A DNA stretch of 64,000 bases from Cognatishimia sp. 1_MG-2023 (GTDB lineage Bacteria > Pseudomonadota > Alphaproteobacteria > Rhodobacterales > Rhodobacteraceae): NCBI RefSeq assembly GCF_030548175.1, contig NZ_JAUORX010000003.1, forward strand, positions 62,001 through 126,000. The letters run 5' to 3'. Position numbers and translations under genes: made by a program. Positions 53,108 to 61,380 of the stretch are shown here, in pieces. How positions within the stretch are numbered: position 1 is the stretch's first letter; every line of letters starts with the position of its first letter. The notes under the pieces were generated by a model. The model made no database searches. It was not told the origin of the DNA and saw only the letters and a program-made list of their open reading frames with translations.

Positions 53108-54901
53108 ATGACAACTGACGAGGATGCCGCAGTCGCGGAAAACGACGAACTCAGTGAAAATCTTACAAAAGTAGAGGAACTTTCTCAGCGTTTGGTTGAG
53201 TTGTTGGCGAAACATAAGCCCGTTCGACGAGAGTTGGCCGCACCGAATCAGGATGTCTTTACCGGGGCCGCATCTGCATATTGGTCAGAAATGATACAAA
53301 ACCCGGGCAAAATCCTCGAACAACAAATGGAATTTTGGGGAAAGTCCGTTAAGCATTTTGTCGAGGCCCAGCATGTGCTCGCGCAGGGCAAGCTAGAAGC
53401 CCCCGAAGATCCAACCCCCTTTGATCGTCGCTTTGCGCATCCGATGTGGAAGTCCAATCCATACTTTAATTTTGTGAAGCAACAATATCTTATGAATGCC
53501 GAAGCCATTCATAAGGGTGTTGAGTCCATTGATGGATTACAAGGCAAAGAACGTGCGCGTCTAAAGTACTTTGCTGAACAGATCGTTGAAATGATGGCGC
53601 CGACGAACTTTCTGGCGACCAATCCAGATGCGTTGGAAAAAGCGATAGAAACCGAGGGGCGCTCTTTGGTCTCTGGTTTGGAAAACCTCATTCGTGACCT
53701 CGAAGCCAACAATGGCGAGCTAATCGTGCGTCTGGCTGATGAAACGGCGTTTGAATTGGGCGCGAATATCGCGACCACACCCGGAAAAGTTGTTTACCGA
53801 AATCGGATGATGGAATTGATCCAATACAGCCCATCTACCGATGAGGTTCATGAAATCCCTCTGGTCATCTTTCCGCCGTGGATTAACAAGTTTTATATCC
53901 TCGACCTCAAGGAAAAGAATAGCTTGATCAAATGGCTCGTCGATCAGGGCTATACCGTCTTTATCGTCAGCTGGATGAACCCAGACCGATCCCATTCAGA
54001 TATCGGGATGGAACAGTACATAGAAGAGGGCTACCTGACCGCGATCGAAGAGGTCAAAAAACTAACCAAACAAAAGCAAGTGAATGCGGTAGGCTATTGT
54101 ATTGCCGGTACGACATTAAATTTGACGCTGTCGTTGATGAAGAAACGCGGTGACAAATCTGTTAAATCCGCGACCTTCTTTACGACATTGACCGATTTTG
54201 TGGATCAGGGTGAATTTACTCCGTTTCTACAGGACGATTTCGTTGATGGAATCGAAGCTGAAGCAAATGAAGAGGGCATGCTGCGCTCTTTTATTATGCA
54301 GCGCACGTTTAGCTTTCTACGGTCCAACGACTTGGTCTACGGACCTGCCATTCGCAGCTATATGATGGGCGAGGCGCCACCGGCCTTTGATCTGTTGTAT
54401 TGGAATGGCGACGGATCGGGCCTGCCGGGCAAGATGGTTGTGCAGTATTTGCGCAAGCTGTGTCAGGCCAATACCTTTGTGAATGAAGGGTACGAGCTGT
54501 TGGGCGAGACGTTGCACATCAAAGATGTGACTGTGCCGATTTGTTCTGTCACCTGCGAAACCGATCATATCGCACGTTGGAAAGACTGCTATCGCGGGTT
54601 CCAACAGGCGGGAAGTAAGAACAAGACGTTTATCGTATCGCAGTCAGGGCACATCGCTGGCATCGTGAATCCACCGTCCAAAAAGAAGTATGGCCATTAC
54701 ACCAACAAAGACCTCAAGCAGGATGCAGAGGGCTGGATGGAAAGCGCGACATTCACAGATGGCTCATGGTGGCCGCGTTGGGATAAGTGGCTGACACCCA
54801 TGTCTGGCAAGATGGTTCCGGCGCGTGAACCGGGTGATTCGGAGCATCCTGTGTTGGAAGATGCCCCCGGAACCTATGTGAAGGTGCCTGCAACTCGTTG
54901 A
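53108..54901 (+). CDS. phaC: Class I polyhydroxyalkanoate synthase
   Basis: 597 residues from ATG 53108; GTG 53096 in frame has its AAGG too close. The lipase-like box is VGYCIAGTTLNLTL with catalytic Cys331; FPPWINKFYILDLKEKNSLI, WMNPDRSHSDIG and the His of SQSGHIAGIVNPPS complete the class I pattern. It polymerises 3-hydroxyacyl-CoA into storage granules. The N-terminal region (1-100) is acidic and helical. It is followed by phaP with boxes in between. Confidence 0.95.
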   Translation: MTTDEDAAVAENDELSENLTKVEELSQRLVELLAKHKPVRRELAAPNQDVFTGAASAYWSEMIQNPGKILEQQMEFWGKSVKHFVEAQHVLAQGKLEAPEDPTPFDRRFAHPMWKSNPYFNFVKQQYLMNAEAIHKGVESIDGLQGKERARLKYFAEQIVEMMAPTNFLATNPDALEKAIETEGRSLVSGLENLIRDLEANNGELIVRLADETAFELGANIATTPGKVVYRNRMMELIQYSPSTDEVHEIPLVIFPPWINKFYILDLKEKNSLIKWLVDQGYTVFIVSWMNPDRSHSDIGMEQYIEEGYLTAIEEVKKLTKQKQVNAVGYCIAGTTLNLTLSLMKKRGDKSVKSATFFTTLTDFVDQGEFTPFLQDDFVDGIEAEANEEGMLRSFIMQRTFSFLRSNDLVYGPAIRSYMMGEAPPAFDLLYWNGDGSGLPGKMVVQYLRKLCQANTFVNEGYELLGETLHIKDVTVPICSVTCETDHIARWKDCYRGFQQAGSKNKTFIVSQSGHIAGIVNPPSKKKYGHYTNKDLKQDAEGWMESATFTDGSWWPRWDKWLTPMSGKMVPAREPGDSEHPVLEDAPGTYVKVPATR

Positions 54902-54924
54902 TATTTCTGTAAAAGGTAAGGATT

Positions 54925-54968
54925 TGCTGCATTGCAGCATATTTTTCTTGAAATGCCGCACCGCAGCA
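54925..54968. promoter_or_regulatory. Two tandem PhaR-type boxes upstream of phaP
   Basis: TGCTGCATTGCAGCA (54925-54939) is a near-perfect palindrome (central base odd), and TGCCGCACCGCAGCA (54954-54968) is a related site 29 bases on. Phasin promoters with such TGC...GCA boxes are repressed by PhaR in Paracoccus (recalled). Confidence 0.7.
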
Positions 54969-55029
54969 TGCATATTGTTTTCAGATACAGACGCGGGACT
55001 GGCCCGCTTCATCGATAAGGAATTTGGAA

Positions 55030-55473
55030 ATGGCTAAGGCACAAGACATCAACGCCGTCCTGAAAGACATGATGGGCGCATTCCCTGTGGACACTTCTGC
55101 GTTGGACGACGCATTCAAAAACACTGCTGCTTTGAACGAAAAGCTGGCAACTGTTGCGTTGGACGCAGCTGAGAAATCTTCTGAGATTTCCAGCAAATGG
55201 ACAAAAGACACTCTGGCGAAAATGGCAGACATGTCTAAAGCAAAAGCAGATCCTGCTGACTACGCAAAAGCGATGACAGATTTCGCGTCTGCTCAAGCTG
55301 AAGTTGCTGCAGAAAACATGGCGGCATTCGCTGAAGTCGCGAAAAAAGTTCAAACTTCTACAGTTGAACTGATGATGTCTGCTTCTAAAGAAGCAACCGA
55401 AGGTGCAACTGCCGCGGTTAAAAAAGCGACTGACGAAGTGACTGCTGCTGCTAAGAAAGCAACATCTAAATAA
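55030..55473 (+). CDS. phaP: Phasin (PHB granule surface protein)
   Basis: 147 residues from ATG 55030 (AAGGAA upstream). It is Ala/Lys-rich, helical and without cysteines, with MAKAQDINAVLKDMMGAFPV and AEVAAENMAAFAEVAKKV. The C-terminus is an Ala/Lys repeat (TAAVKKATDEVTAAAKKATS). Phasins coat PHB granules and control their size; expression is usually very high, which fits the tandem boxes and strong terminator. Confidence 0.88.
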   Translation: MAKAQDINAVLKDMMGAFPVDTSALDDAFKNTAALNEKLATVALDAAEKSSEISSKWTKDTLAKMADMSKAKADPADYAKAMTDFASAQAEVAAENMAAFAEVAKKVQTSTVELMMSASKEATEGATAAVKKATDEVTAAAKKATSK

Positions 55474-55506
55474 GTCGAAAGACATTGGGCCTAGGCCCTA
55501 AATGAT

Positions 55507-55538
55507 AAGGGCGAGCCTCGTGCTCGCCCTTTCTTTTT
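55507..55538 (+). terminator. Rho-independent terminator after phaP
   Basis: AGGGCGAGC, a 5-base loop and GCTCGCCCT form a 9-bp stem followed by TTCTTTTT. Confidence 0.92.
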
Positions 55539-55558
55539 GTTCTGCACTCGCATAAGCT

Positions 55559-55576
55559 TTGCTGCAACGCTGCATT
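55559..55576. promoter_or_regulatory. TGC-rich PhaR-type box upstream of phaR
   Basis: TGCTGCAACGCTGCA lies 20 bases before the phaR start, suggesting autorepression. Confidence 0.6.
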
Positions 55577-55593
55577 TAGAGGAGAAATGCCCA

Positions 55594-56145
55594 GTGGCAG
55601 ATACTGATAAGCCTCTCTTAATTAAACGTTATGCGAGCCGTCGGCTCTATAACACTGAGACCAGTGACTATGTGACGTTAGACGACATCGCGACGTTTAT
55701 CCGAGATGGTCGAGAGGTGCAGATTGTTGATCTGAAAACCGGCGACGATCTAACGCGTCAGTACCTACTTCAAATCATCGCAGAGCACGAAAGCCGCGGT
55801 GAGAATATGCTTCCGGTGAATGTTTTGAACGATCTCGTGCGTTCGTACACATCTCAGGCGACCAGCATCGTGCCGCAGTTCTTAGCGCAAAGCTTTGAGA
55901 TGTTGCGTGAAGGTCAGACCAAGATGATGGAAAACATGTCCACCATGAATCCGATCAATCCGATGGGAACCATGCAAGCGCAGCAAGAAGCCTTTCTAAA
56001 GGCGATGACCGGCGGCATGGCGAATTGGAAAAGCAACGCGACCACCGAAGCAGAGACCAAACCCGCCGAGGAAGAAGGCGAAGGGTTGGACGACATAAAG
56101 CAGCAATTGGCTGAATTGCAGGCGAAGTTATCAAAGCTGTCCTAA
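55594..56145 (+). CDS. phaR: Polyhydroxyalkanoate synthesis repressor PhaR
   Basis: 183 residues from GTG 55594, which has GGAGA nine bases upstream; earlier in-frame starts have no site. The N-terminal DNA- and PHB-binding domain reads LIKRYASRRLYNTETSDYV, DIATFIRDGREVQIVDLKTG and DDLTRQYLLQIIAEHESRG. The C-terminus is helical and Gln/Glu-rich. It binds both PHB and TGC-rich boxes, derepressing phaP when granules form. It is followed by a strong terminator. Confidence 0.93.
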   Translation: MADTDKPLLIKRYASRRLYNTETSDYVTLDDIATFIRDGREVQIVDLKTGDDLTRQYLLQIIAEHESRGENMLPVNVLNDLVRSYTSQATSIVPQFLAQSFEMLREGQTKMMENMSTMNPINPMGTMQAQQEAFLKAMTGGMANWKSNATTEAETKPAEEEGEGLDDIKQQLAELQAKLSKLS

Positions 56146-56166
56146 GCAAATGCTTCATCTAGAATA

Positions 56167-56200
56167 AAAAACGCGGCCCCATTTCGGAGGCCGCGTTTTT
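56167..56200. terminator. Bidirectional terminator between phaR and the DegT gene
   Basis: AAAAACGCGGCC, a 10-base loop and GGCCGCGTTTTT form a 12-bp stem with T runs on both strands. Confidence 0.9.
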
Positions 56201-56217
56201 CTTTTCATTTCTAGCGT

Positions 56218-57423
56218 TTATGCGACTGACGAGGGCGCCATCACATCGTTAACCGCAGCCAAAAGCGTTTCAGAAATTGCATCCAAATCAGGTGTTTTTA
56301 GACGCGCGGGCAGGCGCACATCGCATGCCTTCATCAGCATCGCACGTGTTTGCGGCAGCTCTGGAAGGTTAGGGATGAATTGCCAGTTCCAAAAGGCGCG
56401 GGCATTGTCCTGAGACGCGCCAAAGACTTGCACCTTGATGCCGCGTGCCTGCGCAGCCCTTTGAAAGGCCTCGATTTTATCGTCATCCATATCAACCAGA
56501 TTGAACTGGATGCTATCCGGTGCGCGTTCTTCAGGGGCCAGCTTGTCTGGCACTTGCACCCATTGGCTTTGGTTCAATTGACCAGCAACATAATCGTGGT
56601 TGGCACGTCCATCGCGCACGCGGCGCGCGACTTCGCCAAGCTGCGGGCGAATGATTGCGGCCGACAAGTTACCTAAGCGTAAGTTATATAAGGGTAATTT
56701 GTTCTGCCAGCGGGAAAACGCATCGGCCAGTTCGGTGGTGTTATCACCGGTTGGGCCTTTGTGTTTCTGCCAGTTGTGCTCATAGGCACCAGACATGATG
56801 ACCATGCGGGCGATTAGGTCGGCGTCGTCGGTGACTAGGATGCCGCCTTCGCCTGCGTTAACTAGTTTGTAAGATTGGAAGGAAAAACAGCCAATTTTAC
56901 CAATAGTACCGATGTTACGGCCATGCCAGGTTGTGCCTAGGCTGTGGGCGGCATCTTCGACGACTGGGATGTTGCGCGCATCACATAGCGCCATGATTGC
57001 ATCCATGTCGGACGTATGGCCGCGCATGTGGCTGATGATAACGGCCTGAACCTCGTCCAGCTTGGCCTCAAAGTCTGCGATGTCGATGCGGTAATTGTCC
57101 GAAACTTCGCACAAAACCGGCAGTAAATCCGCGTGGATGACAGAGGAGGGAACGGCGGCAAACGTAAAGCCGGGGATCAGTACTTTGGAGTCTCGTGGCA
57201 GACCTAAGGCTTTGAGAGATAAGAATAAAGCAGCAGAACATGAACTCACTGCCAGTGCATATTTGCTACCCAATAAGGCGGCGTATTCCGCTTCGAGCAG
57301 GGCAACCGGCGCGTCCTCTGGAGCTGTGTAGCGAAAGAGATCACCGGTTTGTAAAAGGCGATCAATCTCTGGACGGGCAGATTCTGGGATGGGCTCGGCG
57401 GAATAGACGTCTGGTAGAGTCAT
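56218..57423 (-). CDS. DegT/DnrJ/EryC1/StrS aminotransferase
   Basis: 401 residues from ATG 57423; a longer frame is rejected. The PLP lysine is in CFSFQSYKLVNAGEGGILVT, and VLIPGFTFAAVPSSVIHA and PVVEDAAHSLGTTWHG (Asp binding pyridine) are the family motifs. Relatives add amino groups to NDP-keto-sugars for surface polysaccharides or glycans. No sugar pathway genes are near, so it is an orphan; the acceptor is unknown. Confidence 0.85.
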   Translation of the reverse strand: MTLPDVYSAEPIPESARPEIDRLLQTGDLFRYTAPEDAPVALLEAEYAALLGSKYALAVSSCSAALFLSLKALGLPRDSKVLIPGFTFAAVPSSVIHADLLPVLCEVSDNYRIDIADFEAKLDEVQAVIISHMRGHTSDMDAIMALCDARNIPVVEDAAHSLGTTWHGRNIGTIGKIGCFSFQSYKLVNAGEGGILVTDDADLIARMVIMSGAYEHNWQKHKGPTGDNTTELADAFSRWQNKLPLYNLRLGNLSAAIIRPQLGEVARRVRDGRANHDYVAGQLNQSQWVQVPDKLAPEERAPDSIQFNLVDMDDDKIEAFQRAAQARGIKVQVFGASQDNARAFWNWQFIPNLPELPQTRAMLMKACDVRLPARLKTPDLDAISETLLAAVNDVMAPSSVA

Positions 57424-57532
57424 AGATTTGGCTTTGCTTAAGTTATTCTTCCAGAAACTTAAAACTACAGCGCAAATAACACGAGTCAAAACTTGAACGG
57501 CGGTTCAATTTTCATGGGCTATTGCAGGGATG

Positions 57533-58216
57533 TCACGCGCTGCGAGACATGCGTAGGAAATCCGCGATTTGGTCAGTGATAACCTCGTTTGCGGTTGGCT
57601 CTGCGAGGTTCTCAAACACCTCGTCCAACTGCTCTTGGGGCACCTTTCCGGGGCCCGCAAACCGCATCAAGCCCTCGATCGCATCAGGGCCGAATTCTGG
57701 GTGGAATTGAAAGGTCAACGCGCGGTCGCCATAGGCGATGGCTGCATTGGTGCAGGTGGCGTTTGAAGCAATCACACGGGCACCTTCTGGCACCTCGATT
57801 ACTTGGTCCTGATGCCATGCATTTAGCGGCAATTCTAGGCCACCAAAATCATATTCTTGCCGCCCGACGTTCCAACCACCTTTGAACTTTTCTACTTTTC
57901 CACCAAGGGCTTGCGCGATCAGTTGGTGGCCAAAACAGATACCAACGATAGGGCGACCAACGGTCACGGCTTCGCGCACGAAATTCTCTAGCGGAGGGAT
58001 CCATTCGTGGTCTTCATAGACGCCGTGCTTTGATCCTGTCAGCACCCAGCCGTCGCAGTCTGTGGCGCTGGCTGGAATGTTATTTTCGAACACGCGATAG
58101 ACTTCAAAAGTGAAGTCTTGGCCGGACAGCATTGCCTTAAAAACATTGTCTACGTCTCCGGTCACGTCGAGCATTTCTGGTGCAAAGGAACCAGCCTGTA
58201 GAATGCCAATTTTCAT
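57533..58216 (-). CDS. Class I glutamine amidotransferase
   Basis: 227 residues from ATG 58216. The triad is visible: Cys in GRPIVGICFGHQLIAQAL, and His and Glu in LTFQFHPEFGPDAIEG. The N-terminal part reads MKIGILQAGSFAPEMLDVTG. It has no synthase partner beside it, so it belongs to the free-standing GATase-like group (GMP-synthase-like, or gamma-glutamyl hydrolases such as PuuD of putrescine catabolism). Co-occurrence with the amino-acid transporter beyond the VOC gene hints at amine or gamma-glutamyl metabolism. Confidence 0.83.
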   Translation of the reverse strand: MKIGILQAGSFAPEMLDVTGDVDNVFKAMLSGQDFTFEVYRVFENNIPASATDCDGWVLTGSKHGVYEDHEWIPPLENFVREAVTVGRPIVGICFGHQLIAQALGGKVEKFKGGWNVGRQEYDFGGLELPLNAWHQDQVIEVPEGARVIASNATCTNAAIAYGDRALTFQFHPEFGPDAIEGLMRFAGPGKVPQEQLDEVFENLAEPTANEVITDQIADFLRMSRSA

Positions 58217-58362
58217 CTGTGTTCTGCGTCCATCTTTTGGTGTCAAAATTCCGAGTCGGCAGAGTTTGCCATAAGCGTTGATCCGCCGCCAGATTGGAAA
58301 TGTTGCGCAATAGTGCGCCGTTGCACAAGCAACCCTGCCGTTCGGCGCAATAACGATCGGCT

Positions 58363-58403
58363 AATGTGAAATTCGTGCGTTTCACGGGTTGAAACGTACG
58401 ATT
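58363..58403 (+). repeat. 41-nt hairpin repeat, copy 3
   Basis: TCGTGCGTTTC, a 7-base loop and GAAACGTACGA pair with one mismatch inside a 41-nt unit shared with 17047-17087 (reverse) and 30428-30468. The 58217-58540 gap between divergent genes holds no ORF I can support. Confidence 0.7.
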
Positions 58404-58540
58404 CCTTTTTGAATGTGGGAGGGAAAGCAAAAGTCACGCTGCTGACATAAAGCGGCAGCAAGGATAGCTGACAGAAACTGGCACCAGTCCAAGGTACATC
58501 AACGCAGCAAATCACTGCTTAGCGAATGGACAGCTACATT

Positions 58541-58897
58541 ATGAAAATGAATTACTTTGTCGTCGGAACAAACGACATGGATGCCGCGACCAAATTCTAC
58601 GATTCACTGTTTGAGGACACGGGGCTTATGAAGGTGCCGGCGTCGGATCGGATGACCTACTGGCTGTGCGATGATTTCGCCTTTGCGGTTGCATTGCCGT
58701 TTGATGGGCAACCGGCGACCAATGGCAATGGCACGATGGTTGGGTTTGCGTTTGATACCCAGGAGGATGTGATCAGGATGCATAAAAAGGCGATTGCCTT
58801 GGGCGGCACCTGCGAAGGGGAGCCAAGCCAAAAGGGACCGAAGTTTTCGGGCTACGTGCGCGACTTGGATCAGAACAAAATCTGTATCTCTGATTAG
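58541..58897 (+). CDS. VOC-family (glyoxalase-like) protein
   Basis: 118 residues from ATG 58541; an ATG five codons earlier is also possible and neither has a clear site. Features are MNYFVVGTNDMDAATKFYDS, MVGFAFDTQEDVIRMHKKA and GYVRDLDQNKICISD. The usual metal-binding Glu near the C-terminus is replaced by Cys (KICIS), and the first His is missing, so an ordinary metalloenzyme role is doubtful. Its stop interlocks with that of the convergent permease gene (TTAG). Confidence 0.78.
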   Translation: MKMNYFVVGTNDMDAATKFYDSLFEDTGLMKVPASDRMTYWLCDDFAFAVALPFDGQPATNGNGTMVGFAFDTQEDVIRMHKKAIALGGTCEGEPSQKGPKFSGYVRDLDQNKICISD

Positions 58898-59700
58898 CGG
58901 ATCAGGTTTGGTCGGATGCGCAGGCGTTTGCGTTGGGTCTGGGGCAGGTGGCGGTTCAGGTATTTGTTGGCGATGCCAAAGACGCCGATCACAGCCAAGG
59001 TGAGCAGGATGAAAAAGCCTGCCAAGATTGGATAGGGGATGAATGGGTTGAACGTTTTGTCTGCAAAGTAGCTGGCATAATACAGCGCGTCGCCCCGTTG
59101 GCTAAGCGCTGGAAATCCAGAGAAGAACACCAACGTCGTTGCGTGGAACAGAAAGATCGCCTCGTTCGTGTAGGCGGGCCATGCGAGGCGCATCATTGTT
59201 GGAAAGGTGATGCGCCGGAATCGTGACCAGCCAGACATGCCGTAGGCATCAGCGGCTTCGATGTCGCCCTTGGGGATCGACAGCAGCGCGCCATAGAAAA
59301 TCTCTGCCGAGTAAGCCGCCGTGTTGCAGAACAGGACAACCAACGCCCCAGCATAGGCCGAGCTAAAGGGGGCAAAGATGGGGGACACGCTTTTGAGGCT
59401 GACAAAGGCGAAATAGGCAAAGAAGATTTGGATAAACAGCGGGCTGCCGCGAAAGATAAAGATGAACCATCGTGCCAGTTGGTTCGGCAATGTGCGGTTG
59501 CTGTATTTGCCAACCGCCAAGGCGACGGCAAAGAAGAAACCGGTGATCAGGGCAATCACACCGAAATAGATATTCCAGATCATGCCAGAGCCGATCAGGG
59601 TGAACTGCTCGCACAGGGTAAAGTCACTGCGGGGCAATAGGCGTTCGCCGTAGCCGATGGAGCGAAGGCCGTAGGCTTGAAGTGTTTCAAAACAGCTCAT
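58894..59700 (-). CDS. Polar amino-acid ABC transporter permease, HisM-like
   Basis: 268 residues, about five to six membrane segments. The EAA loop is EAADAYGMSGWSRFRRITFP, which contacts the ATPase. It is last in the transporter operon and coupled to the HisQ-like gene (ATGA). With the HisQ-like partner it forms the membrane channel for the amino acid bound by the periplasmic protein encoded at 60635. Confidence 0.9.
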   Translation of the reverse strand: MSCFETLQAYGLRSIGYGERLLPRSDFTLCEQFTLIGSGMIWNIYFGVIALITGFFFAVALAVGKYSNRTLPNQLARWFIFIFRGSPLFIQIFFAYFAFVSLKSVSPIFAPFSSAYAGALVVLFCNTAAYSAEIFYGALLSIPKGDIEAADAYGMSGWSRFRRITFPTMMRLAWPAYTNEAIFLFHATTLVFFSGFPALSQRGDALYYASYFADKTFNPFIPYPILAGFFILLTLAVIGVFGIANKYLNRHLPQTQRKRLRIRPNLIR

Positions 59701-60503
59701 GCGGCGGCCTTTCGTTGGGCTTCGCCACCGGATGTGGCTTGGCCTTTGGTCAGGCGCGCCATGATCCGATCCAGCGTCATTTCAGAGACTTTGGTAAAGG
59801 CGAGGTAGAAAATCAGCAGCGCAAAGAAATACCACATGCGCCAATCGCCGTGCGGGTAGTCAGTGAAGCGGGCGTTTTTGGTGCCACCCAGTTCGCGGGC
59901 CCAATATACGATGTCTTCGACGCCCAGAAGGAACAGCAAAGGCGTGGCTTTGATCAGCACCATCCACAGGTTGGACAGGCCGGGCAGGGCATAGACCCAC
60001 ATTTGCGGCACAAGGATGCGCCAGAACGCTTGGCGGCGGGTCATGCCATACGCCTCTGCGGTTTCGATCTGGCCCTTGGGGACGGCGCGCATCGCTCCGA
60101 ATAGGATGTTGGCCGCAAAGGCACCAAAGACGATGGAAAACGTCAGGACGGCTAGGAAGAACCCATAGGTTTCGTGGACCCATTGCGGTGCGTTGCTAAG
60201 GGGCAGTTTGGCGGCGTCACAGACGACAAAGTCGATGCCTTGGCGAATGGGTTGGTCCCAATCGGGGCATTTGATTTTGTGGCGGAGCCATTCAAAGCCT
60301 TGGTCTAAGGCAATGACAAAGAACAGGAAAAACGCAATGTCCGGCACGCCGCGCACGATGTTGGTGTAGCCTTTGCCAAACCAGCGTAGGGGCGCGATGC
60401 GGGATCGTGACGCCGTGGCGGCACCAAAGCCGAATGTCAGAGCAACTGGGGCGGTGATTGCCAATAGCGCCAGGACCACGAACACGGAGGTATAGAGGTT
60501 CAT
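59697..60503 (-). CDS. Polar amino-acid ABC transporter permease, HisQ-like
   Basis: 268 residues from ATG 60503 (AGGAAAAC upstream); a 41-residue longer frame is rejected. The EAA loop is IETAEAYGMTRRQAFWRILV. The central part carries an unusual insertion of about 45 residues (KIKCPDWDQPIRQGIDFVVC) between membrane segments, predicted periplasmic and with two cysteines. It is separated from the binding-protein gene by a stem-loop. Confidence 0.88.
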   Translation of the reverse strand: MNLYTSVFVVLALLAITAPVALTFGFGAATASRSRIAPLRWFGKGYTNIVRGVPDIAFFLFFVIALDQGFEWLRHKIKCPDWDQPIRQGIDFVVCDAAKLPLSNAPQWVHETYGFFLAVLTFSIVFGAFAANILFGAMRAVPKGQIETAEAYGMTRRQAFWRILVPQMWVYALPGLSNLWMVLIKATPLLFLLGVEDIVYWARELGGTKNARFTDYPHGDWRMWYFFALLIFYLAFTKVSEMTLDRIMARLTKGQATSGGEAQRKAAA

Positions 60504-60604
60504 GTGTTTTCCTGTTGTTAAATAACAGGAAAGCCATTGAAATCCGTCAAGGGTGCTGGGGTCGGTGCAATAGGAAAACATCGCGGGCCTTAAATTGGGA
60601 ATGA

Positions 60605-60622
60605 CCCGCGCCGAAGCGCGGG
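60605..60622 (-). promoter_or_regulatory. Stem-loop after the binding-protein gene
   Basis: CCCGCGC, a 4-base loop and GCGCGGG lie 12 bases past the stop, in the 131-base gap before the permease genes. It is typical of structures that favour high binding-protein expression over permeases. Confidence 0.55.
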
Positions 60623-60634
60623 CCATAGATCAGA

Positions 60635-61354
60635 TTACCACTGAGAGGACACTTGCCATTTGGCAATCAGCTCGTTCAACGAGCCGTCGTCTTTCATGGT
60701 TTGGATCGCTGCGTCGAACTTGCCGCGTAGCTCTGCATCGGATTCACGCAGGCCCATGCCAACGCCGCCGCCGAGGGCTTCGATGCGCTCTAGTTTCACC
60801 AGGCCGTCAGTGCCAGCGACTGTGTCGATGAACGAGCTATCCGCCAGAACGGCATCCGCTTCGCCATTGCGAACGGCTGCGACTGTTTCTTCTGGTGTTG
60901 CGAATTCGATCAAGGTCCAACCCTGTTCCGCCACAAAGCCCGCCTGAATGGTGGAAGCCTGCGCCGCAACGATCGCGCTGCTTAGGTCAACGTCGGCGTT
61001 TAGCGCAACGTATGCAGAGGGATCTGGTGGTGTGTACGCTTGGGTGAAGTCGATGACCGCTTCGCGCTCGTCTGTGATGGACATGCCCGCGATGATCACA
61101 TCGTAGTTGCCCGACACTAGGTTAGGAATGATGGAGTCCCAGTCATTCTTGACCCATTCGCAGGTCAGTTCTGCGCGTTTGCAAAGTTCATCGCCAAGAT
61201 CGCGCTCAAAGCCATCGATCTCGCCTTTGTCGTTTACAAAGTTCCATGGCTCATAGGCGCCTTCGGTACCCAGACGAACAACAGAGTGTCCATCAGCCAT
61301 TGCAAAGCTGGCGGTGAGTGCAAGCAGCGCCGTGCTAAGTGTAAGTTTTTTCAT
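60635..61354 (-). CDS. Periplasmic amino-acid-binding protein of the ABC transporter
   Basis: 239 residues from ATG 61354 (GGGAGCG upstream). A signal peptide (MKKLTLSTALLALTASFAMA) is followed by the SBP_bac_3 fold: RLGTEGAYEPWNFVNDKGEI, GFERDLGDELCKRA, WDSIIPNLVSGNYDVIIAGM and SITDEREAVIDFTQAY (the ligand-carboxylate Arg in the last). Ligand choice is a polar or basic amino acid such as Lys, Arg, ornithine or His. Two cysteines (DELCKRAELTC) are as in HisJ/LAO proteins. Confidence 0.9.
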   Translation of the reverse strand: MKKLTLSTALLALTASFAMADGHSVVRLGTEGAYEPWNFVNDKGEIDGFERDLGDELCKRAELTCEWVKNDWDSIIPNLVSGNYDVIIAGMSITDEREAVIDFTQAYTPPDPSAYVALNADVDLSSAIVAAQASTIQAGFVAEQGWTLIEFATPEETVAAVRNGEADAVLADSSFIDTVAGTDGLVKLERIEALGGGVGMGLRESDAELRGKFDAAIQTMKDDGSLNELIAKWQVSSQW

Positions 61355-61380
61355 GGTTTTCGCTCCCATAAAGTTTGAAA

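Noticed and set aside
58243-58515. 90-codon open frame in the gap upstream of the VOC gene
   Set aside because: It spans the hairpin repeat, has no site and a random-looking composition.
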